Below, piece after piece: positions 32,155 through 39,168 of a stretch of DNA of 64,000 nt. Below the pieces are notes generated by a model that was not told the origin of the DNA, searched no databases, and saw only the letters and a list, made by a program, of their open reading frames with translations. The number at the start of each line of letters is the position of its first letter. The stretch's first letter is position 1. The stretch lies in the NCBI GenBank assembly GCA_903900265.1, contig CAIUMM010000077.1, positions 1-64,000 on the forward strand, given 5' to 3'. The DNA is from an uncultured Pseudomonadota bacterium. Its GTDB lineage: Bacteria; Myxococcota_A; UBA796; SXON01. A program made the position numbers and the translations under genes.

Positions 32155-33219
32155 GCGTTTCCCGCGTGTCTCCTCGTAGATTGAGGCGTAAGCGCGGGCA
32201 ACAACCGCAGCGTCGAAGCGCTCAGCGGCGACGCGGGCCCCCGCCCCGCCCAAGCGCCGCGCCAGCGTGCGGTCCTGCGCGAGGCGCTTCATCGCCGCGC
32301 TCAACGCGGCGGGGTCGTCGGGCACAAAACTGAGCCCGGAGGCATCCGAAACCCAGGCCGGCGGCTGCGCCGCGATCACCGGCAGCCCCGCCGCCATCGC
32401 CTCCGCGACCACCGACGGTCCGGAAGGCGCGGCGTGCACCAGCGCGTCTACAGCGCCCAGCACGCGCGCGAGCGCCCTCCCCTCCCCGATAAAGTCCACG
32501 CGGCCCAGCACATCGAGCGCGCGCGCCTGCGCTTCGATCACGCCCCGAAGCGCCCCGGCGCCGGCGATGAGCAGCCGCGCCGGCCCCATCCCGGGTCGAG
32601 CAAAAGCGTCGAGGATCAGCTCTTGCGGGGCAGCTCCGCCGGGTCCGACTACAGTGAGAAACGCGACCTGGTTCCTGCGCAGTCCCAGCGCCGCGCGCTC
32701 CGACGCGCGCACGTCCTCCGGCCAGCGATACGCCGCCACCGGAATCGGGTTGGGAACGACATGCCGCGGCCGAAGGTCCAGCACAGTCTCCGCCGCGGAA
32801 GCCACCGCATCCGAGACCGCCACATGCTCCACGCGCGCCCACACTGCCGCACGCAAGGCGCGCGGTGACTGACGGACCGCGGCCAGCGCACGCTCGTCGA
32901 GGGTGTGCACGATTCGAGGCCCTCGCAGCGGCGAGAACATCCGCGCCGCCGCCCACCCCGCAAGGAGCGCATCCCCGTGGGTGTGCACGACGTCGGGTCG
33001 GAGACGCGCGAAATGCGCGGCGAGCTTCAGCGCCGCACCCACCGCATCGGCAACACCGTAGCCCTGCGGGTTTTCGCGCGTCCCGGCCTGTGAGCCTCCC
33101 ACCGAAACCACCGTCACCGCGTGTCCAAGGTCCGCCGTCGCGGTCAGGAGCACCGACACGGGATCGGTCTCAGAGCTCGCGACGTCCCCAAGGGTAGGTA
33201 CAACATGTACGATCTTCAT
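32152..33219 (-). CDS. Glycosyltransferase (GT4-like)
   Basis: A 355-residue GT-B fold glycosyltransferase. The N-terminal acceptor half starts MKIVHVVPTLGDVASS, and the donor-binding half holds the EAMAAGLPVIA segment that contacts the nucleotide-sugar (PSVVAEAMAAGLPVIAAQ) with the upstream strand DALVHAAPS. This matches the GT4 family of retaining enzymes used for polysaccharide and lipid-linked sugar assembly. The gene starts directly after the flippase-like gene stop (TGA then ATG), so the two are likely coupled. The sugar is not predictable. Confidence 0.88.
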   Translation of the reverse strand: MKIVHVVPTLGDVASSETDPVSVLLTATADLGHAVTVVSVGGSQAGTRENPQGYGVADAVGAALKLAAHFARLRPDVVHTHGDALLAGWAAARMFSPLRGPRIVHTLDERALAAVRQSPRALRAAVWARVEHVAVSDAVASAAETVLDLRPRHVVPNPIPVAAYRWPEDVRASERAALGLRRNQVAFLTVVGPGGAAPQELILDAFARPGMGPARLLIAGAGALRGVIEAQARALDVLGRVDFIGEGRALARVLGAVDALVHAAPSGPSVVAEAMAAGLPVIAAQPPAWVSDASGLSFVPDDPAALSAAMKRLAQDRTLARRLGGAGARVAAERFDAAVVARAYASIYEETRGKR

Positions 33220-34638
33220 TCACACGCTCCGCAGGCTGCGCAGATCATCCGGGCGCCAGGCCCCGGTAAACCACCCAGCCAACCCATATACCCCTACCCC
33301 CAGACCGATCGCGACCCCAACCTGCATGTGTGGCAGGATCGCCAACACCGCCGCCATGACCGCGGCCGGGACGCCGACCCGCAGGAGCGTGCCCAACAAG
33401 CCAAGCCGAGACACCAAAGGACCCACGCGCCAACGCAGGAAGATGGCGAGGAAAACCTCGGTCAGCAACGTCGTCCCCGCCGCGCCCATCACACCCCACG
33501 CCGGGATCGCGTAGAGGTTGGCGCCAAGGTTGAGAATCGCCGCCAACACCGCCCCGGCGGTGCGGTCTCCCTGACGATTCAACGCGGACAGGGTCATGCC
33601 GTAGCCGCTGTTCAGGAACCGCAACGGCAAGAGCGGCGCCATCACGAGGAAAGGGAGCGCGCTCGCGGCAAACTCAGTGCCTCCTATAAAGACCATCAGG
33701 CGCTCCGCGGTGAGCATACCGCCGACCGCGGCAGGAACGCTGATGGCGAGGAGCACGCGCGTGGCAAACCGAAGCTCGTCGCCGGCCTGTTCGGGATCAC
33801 CTAAATAGAGGGCCATCCTCGGATAGATACCCGCGGTGAGCGTCTCGGCGACCACCGGAAAAAGGCTGAGCAGCAGCACAGCTCCCCGGTAGATCCCAAC
33901 CTCGGTATCGCCGCGCAGGTGCGCGAGCAGCGGCACATCCGCGCTCAAATAGACGCTGACGAAGAGCGAATTGAGCCCGAATGGCACCGACTGGCGCACC
34001 AGCGCCAGAACGTCGCGCCAGCGCGTGCGCAACGACGCGGTGCCCAGCTGCCGCACGTACGCGAGCGCGACAACGCTCAACGTCACGGCACCATCGAAGA
34101 TCTGGGCGAAGAAGACCGAAAGCACTCCGAGCTGCATCCACAGCAGCCCCGCCGTGGTCAGCACCAGCGCGACTCGGCCGAAGGCGTTGCCGCGTACGCC
34201 CAAACCCATGCGGCGCACTGCGTGAAACGCCGACACTGGCACCAACGCCAGCGACTGCAAGCCCAGCGCGATCGCCGCCAAACCGGCTGCTGCGATCACC
34301 GTGTCGCGCCCGTCCACCATCGTGGCCCACGCGAGAATTCCCAAGCCCGTAGTACAAGAAAGCAGGAGAGACGCCACAAGTCCGGTCGCGACATAGTGGC
34401 CGGCGAGCTGCTCGTCGCGGGCGATCTCCCGCTTAAGCAGGCGATCCATGCCCATGCTCGCGCCAAAAGACGCCAGCCCGACGAGCGTGGTCACGGAGGC
34501 GTACAGCCCGAAGCCCTCCACACCAAGTCTGCGCATCACCATCACGTTGACGGCGAGCGCAGCGGCCATGCGAAAGGCTTGGATGGTGCCCAAAGCGGCG
34601 AGGTTGCCGCCCCGCTCAGGCTCAAACGGCTCACTCAC
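33220..34638 (-). CDS. Polysaccharide flippase (Wzx/MATE-like)
   Basis: A protein of about 472 residues with roughly 12-14 hydrophobic segments, the layout of Wzx-type lipid-linked oligosaccharide flippases in the MOP superfamily. Early segments carry the family pattern (RRLGVEGFGLYASVTTLVGLA) and later ones the paired helices AILNLGANLYAIPAWGVMGA. It would move a lipid-linked glycan made by the downstream glycosyltransferase across the inner membrane. GTG at 34638 (VSEPFEPERGG) was preferred; a longer form starting at 34755 would add a Cys/Ala-rich stretch unlike the family. Confidence 0.85.
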   Translation of the reverse strand: MSEPFEPERGGNLAALGTIQAFRMAAALAVNVMVMRRLGVEGFGLYASVTTLVGLASFGASMGMDRLLKREIARDEQLAGHYVATGLVASLLLSCTTGLGILAWATMVDGRDTVIAAAGLAAIALGLQSLALVPVSAFHAVRRMGLGVRGNAFGRVALVLTTAGLLWMQLGVLSVFFAQIFDGAVTLSVVALAYVRQLGTASLRTRWRDVLALVRQSVPFGLNSLFVSVYLSADVPLLAHLRGDTEVGIYRGAVLLLSLFPVVAETLTAGIYPRMALYLGDPEQAGDELRFATRVLLAISVPAAVGGMLTAERLMVFIGGTEFAASALPFLVMAPLLPLRFLNSGYGMTLSALNRQGDRTAGAVLAAILNLGANLYAIPAWGVMGAAGTTLLTEVFLAIFLRWRVGPLVSRLGLLGTLLRVGVPAAVMAAVLAILPHMQVGVAIGLGVGVYGLAGWFTGAWRPDDLRSLRSV

Positions 34639-34742
34639 GGCGTAGCACAGCGCGTGTTCGCAGCAGGAACCAGCAGCGCGAACAAACAGCGGGAGCGCAT
34701 TCGAGGTCGCTAACGCCGCGGCTGGAAAATGGTACCCGATGA

Positions 34743-34764
34743 ACGCCCGCCCCAATCCGGGCGT
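34743..34764 (-). terminator. Hairpin downstream of the FG-GAP lipoprotein gene
   Basis: ACGCCCG (34743-34749) and CGGGCGT (34758-34764) form a 7-bp GC-rich stem with an 8-nt loop, 27 bp past the stop of the leftward FG-GAP lipoprotein gene. No T-tract follows on the leftward strand, so it could be a weak or Rho-assisted terminator. Confidence 0.3.
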
Positions 34765-34790
34765 GGCAGTCGCGTGTGCTCAGCTTGGGC

Positions 34791-36365
34791 TCACCACTTA
34801 CTCGGGTCACCAAACGGGATGTCGAAGTCCGGTATGGAAAGGATCTCCACGCGGTCTTCCGGCTGCGTGTAGAAGTGGAATTCGGCGTGACCGTCGTGGT
34901 TCAGGTCGGCGAGCGTAGGCGAACCACCGCTAAAGCAGGGCCACAGGTCGGCGACGTCAAGGGTACCCCCGAGGGGAAGGCGGGTTGTGGGCATGAGACA
35001 CACCTTGCCATCGCCGTAGCGTTCGACCACCGCGACCACCGGGTCAAGCAGGCCGTCGCCATCGACGTCCGCCGTATTCGACAATGTGTAGGTGGTGTAG
35101 TCGTGCTGGACCTGAGTGAGCACGGCATCTTCCGGAGCTGCGCCGGCACTGAGCAACGCGCCGGAAAGAAATGCCACGGCCCTGTGGAGGTCTGCGTCCG
35201 CCTCGAGGTCCATCAGAAGGTCGTCGATACCGTCGCGGTCGACGTCTCCGACGGAGTGGCCGTTCTCAGCCCACCAGAAGCCCTGGTAGCTCGAGGGGCC
35301 GATGTCGAACACATCAACCATGTTCGCTCCGTCGAGGCTCCGAAGCTCCGCTCCGCTGGCCACGGCGAAATGGCAGCCGTCCTCCTCGTCGAGCCGCGCG
35401 ATCACCTCATCAAAACCATCGCCGTCCATGTCCCGGGCGACGCTGATCCACGTGAACGCATCGTCGGGTGGCATCGGCATGGTGGACTGGTGCGCGAACG
35501 TCACCTCCCTCCCTGCGTCCCGAAGGTGCGGCATCACGCCGGTCCGACCAAACATTACGTGCAGGGTGCCCGCGAAGTTTCCGTCATCTCCGCGGTCTGG
35601 GGCCCAGGCGACGAAATCGGACAGGCTGTCATCGTCCAGATCGACGTCCCCCGCCACTTGGCTGCCGAAGTCGTCACCCCCGGCAGTCTGCACCCAGGAA
35701 GCGAGCGCGCTGTCGGTCATTGGCGTGCCAGGTTCGGGCCAGGTAGACGCGTCGCCTGAGAGGAGGAAGGCGGCGGCCTCCCGGAAACCGTAGTCCTGGC
35801 CTGCGGAGAGGAATTCGTCGAACCCATCGCCGTCAAAGTCGCCGATGGGCCGATATCCGAGATTCGTGAGGCACTGATAGTCGTCGGTGCACCCCCACCA
35901 ATGCGGAACGTCCTGTTCTCCATCGGCCGCGCCGGTGAAGATCCCAAGTCCGGGCAGCACATGGGGCTCCCAGGCATACTCCCCCCCCGTCACAAGGCTG
36001 TCCCCCATCGAGTTGGTCCACATACCGCAGGCTGCAATACGCTCAAACGGAGCGTCCGACCACCACCGCTGCCCGTCCAACTGGGAAACGTCGGTGAGCA
36101 CCGCGCACATCCCGGCCCCCACGGAGTCTCCATCACAGTCCTGATCCTTTCCGTCGCACCAGTCGCTTGCGCCGGGGTGGGTGTAGGGGTCGCCGTCGTC
36201 GCAGTCATCGCCGCCAGTCAAGGCCGAGAAATAGCCGTCGGCATCGGCGTCTGTGGGCGGTACAGCAGTGTCATCCGAGTCGGGACTGTCCAGGCTGTCC
36301 CCGGAGTCGGGTTGGGACGAGTCCAACTTGCCGGCACAGGCCAGCAGCAGCAGCAGCACTACCAC
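34791..36365 (-). CDS. FG-GAP repeat lipoprotein with Asp/Cys-rich motif
   Basis: A 524-residue surface lipoprotein. The signal peptide is poly-Leu (MVVLLLLLAC, lipid Cys10), followed by a Ser/Asp linker and the motif DADADGYFSAL, GGDDCDDGDP and DGKDQDCDGD, the metal-binding Asp/Cys pattern common in myxobacterial exported proteins. The remainder contains FG-GAP/VCBS calcium-binding blades (GDFDGDGFDEF, GDVDLDDDSLSDFV, RDMDGDGFDEV, GDVDRDGIDDL, ADVDGDGLLDPV), so an integrin-like beta-propeller is expected. Function in adhesion or matrix binding is inferred from fold. Five CAG repeats on the plus strand encode the Leu run. Confidence 0.88.
   Translation of the reverse strand: MVVLLLLLACAGKLDSSQPDSGDSLDSPDSDDTAVPPTDADADGYFSALTGGDDCDDGDPYTHPGASDWCDGKDQDCDGDSVGAGMCAVLTDVSQLDGQRWWSDAPFERIAACGMWTNSMGDSLVTGGEYAWEPHVLPGLGIFTGAADGEQDVPHWWGCTDDYQCLTNLGYRPIGDFDGDGFDEFLSAGQDYGFREAAAFLLSGDASTWPEPGTPMTDSALASWVQTAGGDDFGSQVAGDVDLDDDSLSDFVAWAPDRGDDGNFAGTLHVMFGRTGVMPHLRDAGREVTFAHQSTMPMPPDDAFTWISVARDMDGDGFDEVIARLDEEDGCHFAVASGAELRSLDGANMVDVFDIGPSSYQGFWWAENGHSVGDVDRDGIDDLLMDLEADADLHRAVAFLSGALLSAGAAPEDAVLTQVQHDYTTYTLSNTADVDGDGLLDPVVAVVERYGDGKVCLMPTTRLPLGGTLDVADLWPCFSGGSPTLADLNHDGHAEFHFYTQPEDRVEILSIPDFDIPFGDPSKW
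36342..36356. repeat. Trinucleotide repeat (CAG)5 in a signal-peptide Leu run
   Basis: Five CAG units on the plus strand read as CTG Leu codons in the signal peptide of the FG-GAP lipoprotein. In-frame slippage would lengthen or shorten the hydrophobic core by whole residues. Confidence 0.9.
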
Positions 36366-36430
36366 GACATCACTCCTTGCCAGGCCGCCGACGGCGAGGA
36401 CGCGCTACGGAACGCACCGTACAAATATGC

Positions 36431-36454
36431 TAAAATACTTCACATGTCTACATG
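36431..36454 (+). promoter_or_regulatory. -10 box and inverted repeat before the AbiEi remnant
   Basis: TAAAAT at 36431-36436 is a good -10 match, only 15 bp before the ATG at 36452, with no Shine-Dalgarno sequence between, so a leaderless transcript is suggested. CATGT (36443-36447) and ACATG (36450-36454) form an inverted repeat over the start codon. AbiEi-type antitoxins are known to bind inverted repeats in their own promoters, so this may be the old operator. Confidence 0.4.
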
Positions 36455-36742
36455 AAGCCCGATCGGGCCGTCCTCTTCGACGCCGCCTCGAGCCAAGACG
36501 GCTACCTCATCAGGGATCAGGCCGCGGAGGCCGGCTACGCCAAGTCCCTGCTCGACCACCACCTCCACGCCGAACGCTTCGTCCGCGCTCGCCCCGGCCT
36601 CCGTGTCCATTTCGCGGATGTAGCGGCCGGCGAGCAGGCGTAGGTGGGCGCCGCGCCCGCGACGACGCCCGTGCGGACGATCCGCGATTGCACCGCGTTC
36701 CACGTCGCGCCCGACCTCGCCGCTCAGACCGTTCGTGACGGT
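36452..36742 (+). pseudogene. Remnant of an AbiEi-type (type IV toxin-antitoxin) antitoxin
   Basis: The first 50 codons read as the N-terminal winged-helix domain of AbiEi antitoxins (SSQDGYLIRDQAAEAG, then HHLHAERFVRARPG). The frame then jumps straight into a segment found far downstream in intact members (RVHFADVAAGE), so a central block of roughly 80 residues has been deleted at the Pro-Gly. A TAG stop at 36641-36643 follows, and the same frame continues after it with more AbiEi sequence (TTPVRTIRDC, APDLAAQTVRDG). The deletion plus the in-frame stop make it non-functional as a full protein. Only a 63-residue DNA-binding peptide could still be made. No AbiEii toxin lies nearby. Confidence 0.75.
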
Positions 36743-37092
36743 ACGAGGAGAATGCCAACGGCCTCCGTGAGGAGATGGCACGCATCCGCGGCGAGATGGT
36801 ACGGCATGAATCAGCCGACCGCGCCTCCACCGAAGAGGGTATCGCGCTCCTCGATCTTTTAGGACTGGAGCTTGAACTTTGGGAAGAGCAGGAACCCCCC
36901 GAAAAGCGCCGCCTCCTCGATTTCCTCTGCTTGAACACCGAATTCCGAGAAGGAAAACTCAGCGTAACGTGGAAGAAACCCTACAATGCACTTGCAGAAT
37001 CCATCGAATCTGCAAATAAGAAAGGCGTCGCTTTCGACGAATCGAGCGACGCCTATCCGGAATGGTACCCCCGAGCGGACTTGAACCGCTGA
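36739..37092 (+). pseudogene. C-terminal remnant of a large serine recombinase
   Basis: About 100 codons encode the coiled-coil and C-terminal part of a serine site-specific recombinase: an Glu/Arg-rich helix (LREEMARIRGEMVRHESA), then LLDLLGLELELWEEQ, PPEKRRLLDFLCLNTEFREG and LSVTWKKPYNALAE, matching the usual 'EKRRLLxF...KDGxLxxxxxxPFdxLA' tail. The resolvase catalytic domain with its Ser and the recombinase domain are missing. The frame opens after a TGA at 36736-36738, where it is joined to the AbiEi remnant, and it runs on into the antisense of the tRNA-Arg gene before stopping. It marks a decayed mobile element next to the tRNA. Confidence 0.75.
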
Positions 37093-37139
37093 CCCCAGGT
37101 TTAGGAAACCTGTGCTCTATCCATCTGAGCTACGGGAGT
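37063..37139 (-). tRNA. tRNA-Arg (anticodon CCT)
   Basis: On the minus strand a full cloverleaf is visible, with the 5' end at 37139. Acceptor stem ACTCCCG pairs with CGGGGGT (one T-G pair), the D-arm is GCTC-AGATGGATA-GAGC, the anticodon stem is CAGGT/ACCTG around the loop TTCCTAA with anticodon CCT, and the T-arm is AGCGG-TTCAAGT-CCGCT. The CCA end is encoded (37063-37065). It reads arginine AGG codons, which are rare in GC-rich genomes. The 3' end abuts the recombinase remnant. Confidence 0.96.
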
Positions 37140-37192
37140 ATGGTGCCCGAATCAACGGGAGCGACGAAGGGCACAGTGAGCGTAACCGTTCG

Positions 37193-37705
37193 TCAGTCGC
37201 CCTCGACCGCCTCGGAAGCAGAGAGCGCGATCGAAATCGTCGTCGTCCCCGTCACATCGGTGCATGCGACGGTGATCTGGGCGTTTTCTTTTTCAAAGAT
37301 CATCGAGCTGGTGCCGCCCATCGCGTTCTCCATGGCCAGCGTAGCGCCCGTCCCTTCCGCCCAGGCCCGAACAACCTTGCATGCCTCAGTCGGCGAGCCC
37401 GCGCCCTGCAGCACGATGCCAGCCGCGTCGGGCGCATCCGAGCAGGCGAGCACCGTGAAGCCGGCGGGCACCTTCAAGCCCCAATCCCGGTAGCGACCGC
37501 ACGCACCATCGACGGTCCCGGCCGGCGTCGCCGCGCTCGGCACCGCAGGAGCTTCGGCCGAAGGAGCCTCCACCGGGACCGCTTCGGCGTCCTCAACAGG
37601 GGCGCCTTGCAGCTCCTCCATCCGCTCTTCGAGGCCGCCCATGTCTCCACAGCAACAGGCGCCAATCGAAAACACAATACCAACGACGGGGACCAGCAAC
37701 TTCAT
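37193..37705 (-). CDS. Small lipoprotein of unknown function
   Basis: A 170-residue predicted lipoprotein. The signal peptide is MKLLVPVVGIVFSIGAC with lipid Cys17 directly followed by two more Cys. An acidic/Pro-Ala linker (about 25-65) is followed by a globular domain of about 100 residues with paired Cys (GACGRYRDWGLKVPAGF, ACSDAPDAAG). No family was recognised. The start at 37705 opens on the signal peptide. It is divergent from the PHP-domain lipoprotein by 68 bp; the tRNA-Arg gene lies 54 bp downstream on the same strand and could be read by the same transcript. Confidence 0.75.
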   Translation of the reverse strand: MKLLVPVVGIVFSIGACCCGDMGGLEERMEELQGAPVEDAEAVPVEAPSAEAPAVPSAATPAGTVDGACGRYRDWGLKVPAGFTVLACSDAPDAAGIVLQGAGSPTEACKVVRAWAEGTGATLAMENAMGGTSSMIFEKENAQITVACTDVTGTTTISIALSASEAVEGD

Positions 37706-37773
37706 AAGAGACTCCAAAAAGGGCGACAGGCGCGCAGCTACCCCATCCTGTCGAATCGCGCTATCCTGCGACC

Positions 37774-39168
37774 ATGCCCCGCCTCCTCTCAAACTGCCGT
37801 CATGCCCTGAATTTCTTGTGCTTTGGAGCCAGCGCGCTCGGAGCCAGCGCGCTCGCAGCTTGCACGCAGGGGACGGACTCCGCGACCGACAGCCAACCGA
37901 TGTTCACCGACGTCCCCTACGCCGGCACCCACACCGCCTACGCCACAAAAAGCGCCGCTGGACGAGATTGGAAGCGCGGGATCATCCACCTGCACTCCCC
38001 GATCTCCCATGACGCCTGCGATGGTCAAGGCATGCCCGACGGCGTCGTCAACGAAGACTGTTTGACCCACCAGCGCGAGGCGCTCTGCGCGACGCAGATG
38101 GACTTCGCGTTTATGACCGACCACCCGGACTACGCGGCGTACCAGACCTACGAGGGCATGCAGCTGCTGCGCGGCTCCGACGAGTTGCTCGAGTTCGGGA
38201 AGCACATGACCTGTCCAGACGGCCACGTCGTCACGCTGATGCCAGGCATTGAAGACGAGCTGATGCCGATCGGCCTGAAGCGTCAGGTCGCGGACGACCC
38301 CGCCGAAAACAGCCGCATCTACAACAACACCGACGCCGAAGCGTTCGACGCTGACATCGCCGCCGGCGCCACCGTCCTGCAAGCCCACACCGAAGGGCAG
38401 GACCTCGACACGCTGCTCGCGCGACAAGCGCTGGGCCTCAGCGGCACCGAGATGTTCAACTTGCACGCGATGGTCGACCCCAGCAAGCGAGAGGAGAACC
38501 TCGGCTTAGACCCCTACAGCTACCTCGACGCCATCGGCCCGTTCCTGACCGGGACCACCCACGCCGAGCCCGACCTCGCGTTTCTGGCGTTCTACCAGCA
38601 ACAGGACGTGTCCATCCAGCGTTGGGACGCGCTGAACGCGGTCGCGCCGATGGTCGGCACCGCCGGCACCGACGCCCACGAAAATGCGCTGCCTGCCTTG
38701 CTCGACGACGGCGAGCGCATGGACTCCTACCGCCGCATGATGATTTGGTTTGACAACGTCGCGCTCGTCGACGGCGACGAGCCCCAAGACTACCAAGACG
38801 CAGTCGCCGCAGGACGGCTGTTCATCGCGTTTGAGATCCTCGGCGAGCCGGGAAGCTGGGACGTGCACTACGGCGATCTGGAGATGGGCGGTACCGCCCC
38901 GCTCGGCGACGATCTCGTGGTCTCGTGCCCCACGCTTTCCGCCTCCTCGCCGCAGATGGACACGCCCCCCGACATCACCGTCGCGATCTACAAAGACGGC
39001 GCTGTCTGGCAAACCGACTGCGGCACCTACACCCCCACCGAGGCGGGCGTCTACCGCGCCGTCGCGACCATCACGCCCAAACACCTCTCGGCGTTCCTCG
39101 ATGACCAGCAAGCGCTGATCAAGCCCACGCCTTGGCTGTACTCCAACGCGCTGCGGATCGGGCTGTGA
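37774..39168 (+). CDS. PHP-domain-like metal hydrolase lipoprotein
   Basis: A 464-residue predicted lipoprotein (lipid Cys30 in ALAAC). The mature protein carries the metal-binding pattern of the polymerase and histidinol phosphatase (PHP) superfamily: HLHSPISHD (His72/His74), the Asp-His pair in FMTDHPDY, His in LQAHTEGQD and GTDAHEN late in the domain. These would bind two or three metals and hydrolyse phosphoesters. A beta-rich C-terminal region of about 100 residues (SCPTLSASSP onward) follows. The substrate is unknown. The stop overlaps the GTG start of the YD-repeat lipoprotein (GTGA at 39165-39168), which suggests joint function. Confidence 0.75.
   Translation: MPRLLSNCRHALNFLCFGASALGASALAACTQGTDSATDSQPMFTDVPYAGTHTAYATKSAAGRDWKRGIIHLHSPISHDACDGQGMPDGVVNEDCLTHQREALCATQMDFAFMTDHPDYAAYQTYEGMQLLRGSDELLEFGKHMTCPDGHVVTLMPGIEDELMPIGLKRQVADDPAENSRIYNNTDAEAFDADIAAGATVLQAHTEGQDLDTLLARQALGLSGTEMFNLHAMVDPSKREENLGLDPYSYLDAIGPFLTGTTHAEPDLAFLAFYQQQDVSIQRWDALNAVAPMVGTAGTDAHENALPALLDDGERMDSYRRMMIWFDNVALVDGDEPQDYQDAVAAGRLFIAFEILGEPGSWDVHYGDLEMGGTAPLGDDLVVSCPTLSASSPQMDTPPDITVAIYKDGAVWQTDCGTYTPTEAGVYRAVATITPKHLSAFLDDQQALIKPTPWLYSNALRIGL
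37825..37854. repeat. In-frame tandem duplication, 15 bp x 2
   Basis: Two perfect copies of GGAGCCAGCGCGCTC encode GASAL twice in the signal peptide of the PHP-domain lipoprotein. The unit is a multiple of three, so the frame is kept. Confidence 0.92.

Noticed and set aside
36775-37092. Intact small recombinase-like gene
   Set aside because: The catalytic domain is missing, the frame joins another remnant and ends in antisense tRNA; a pseudogene is the better reading.
37062-37493. Rightward open frame with PPSGLEPLTPGLG-type residues over the tRNA
   Set aside because: This is the antisense translation of the tRNA-Arg gene, a common artefact, and continues antisense to the lipoprotein at 37193.
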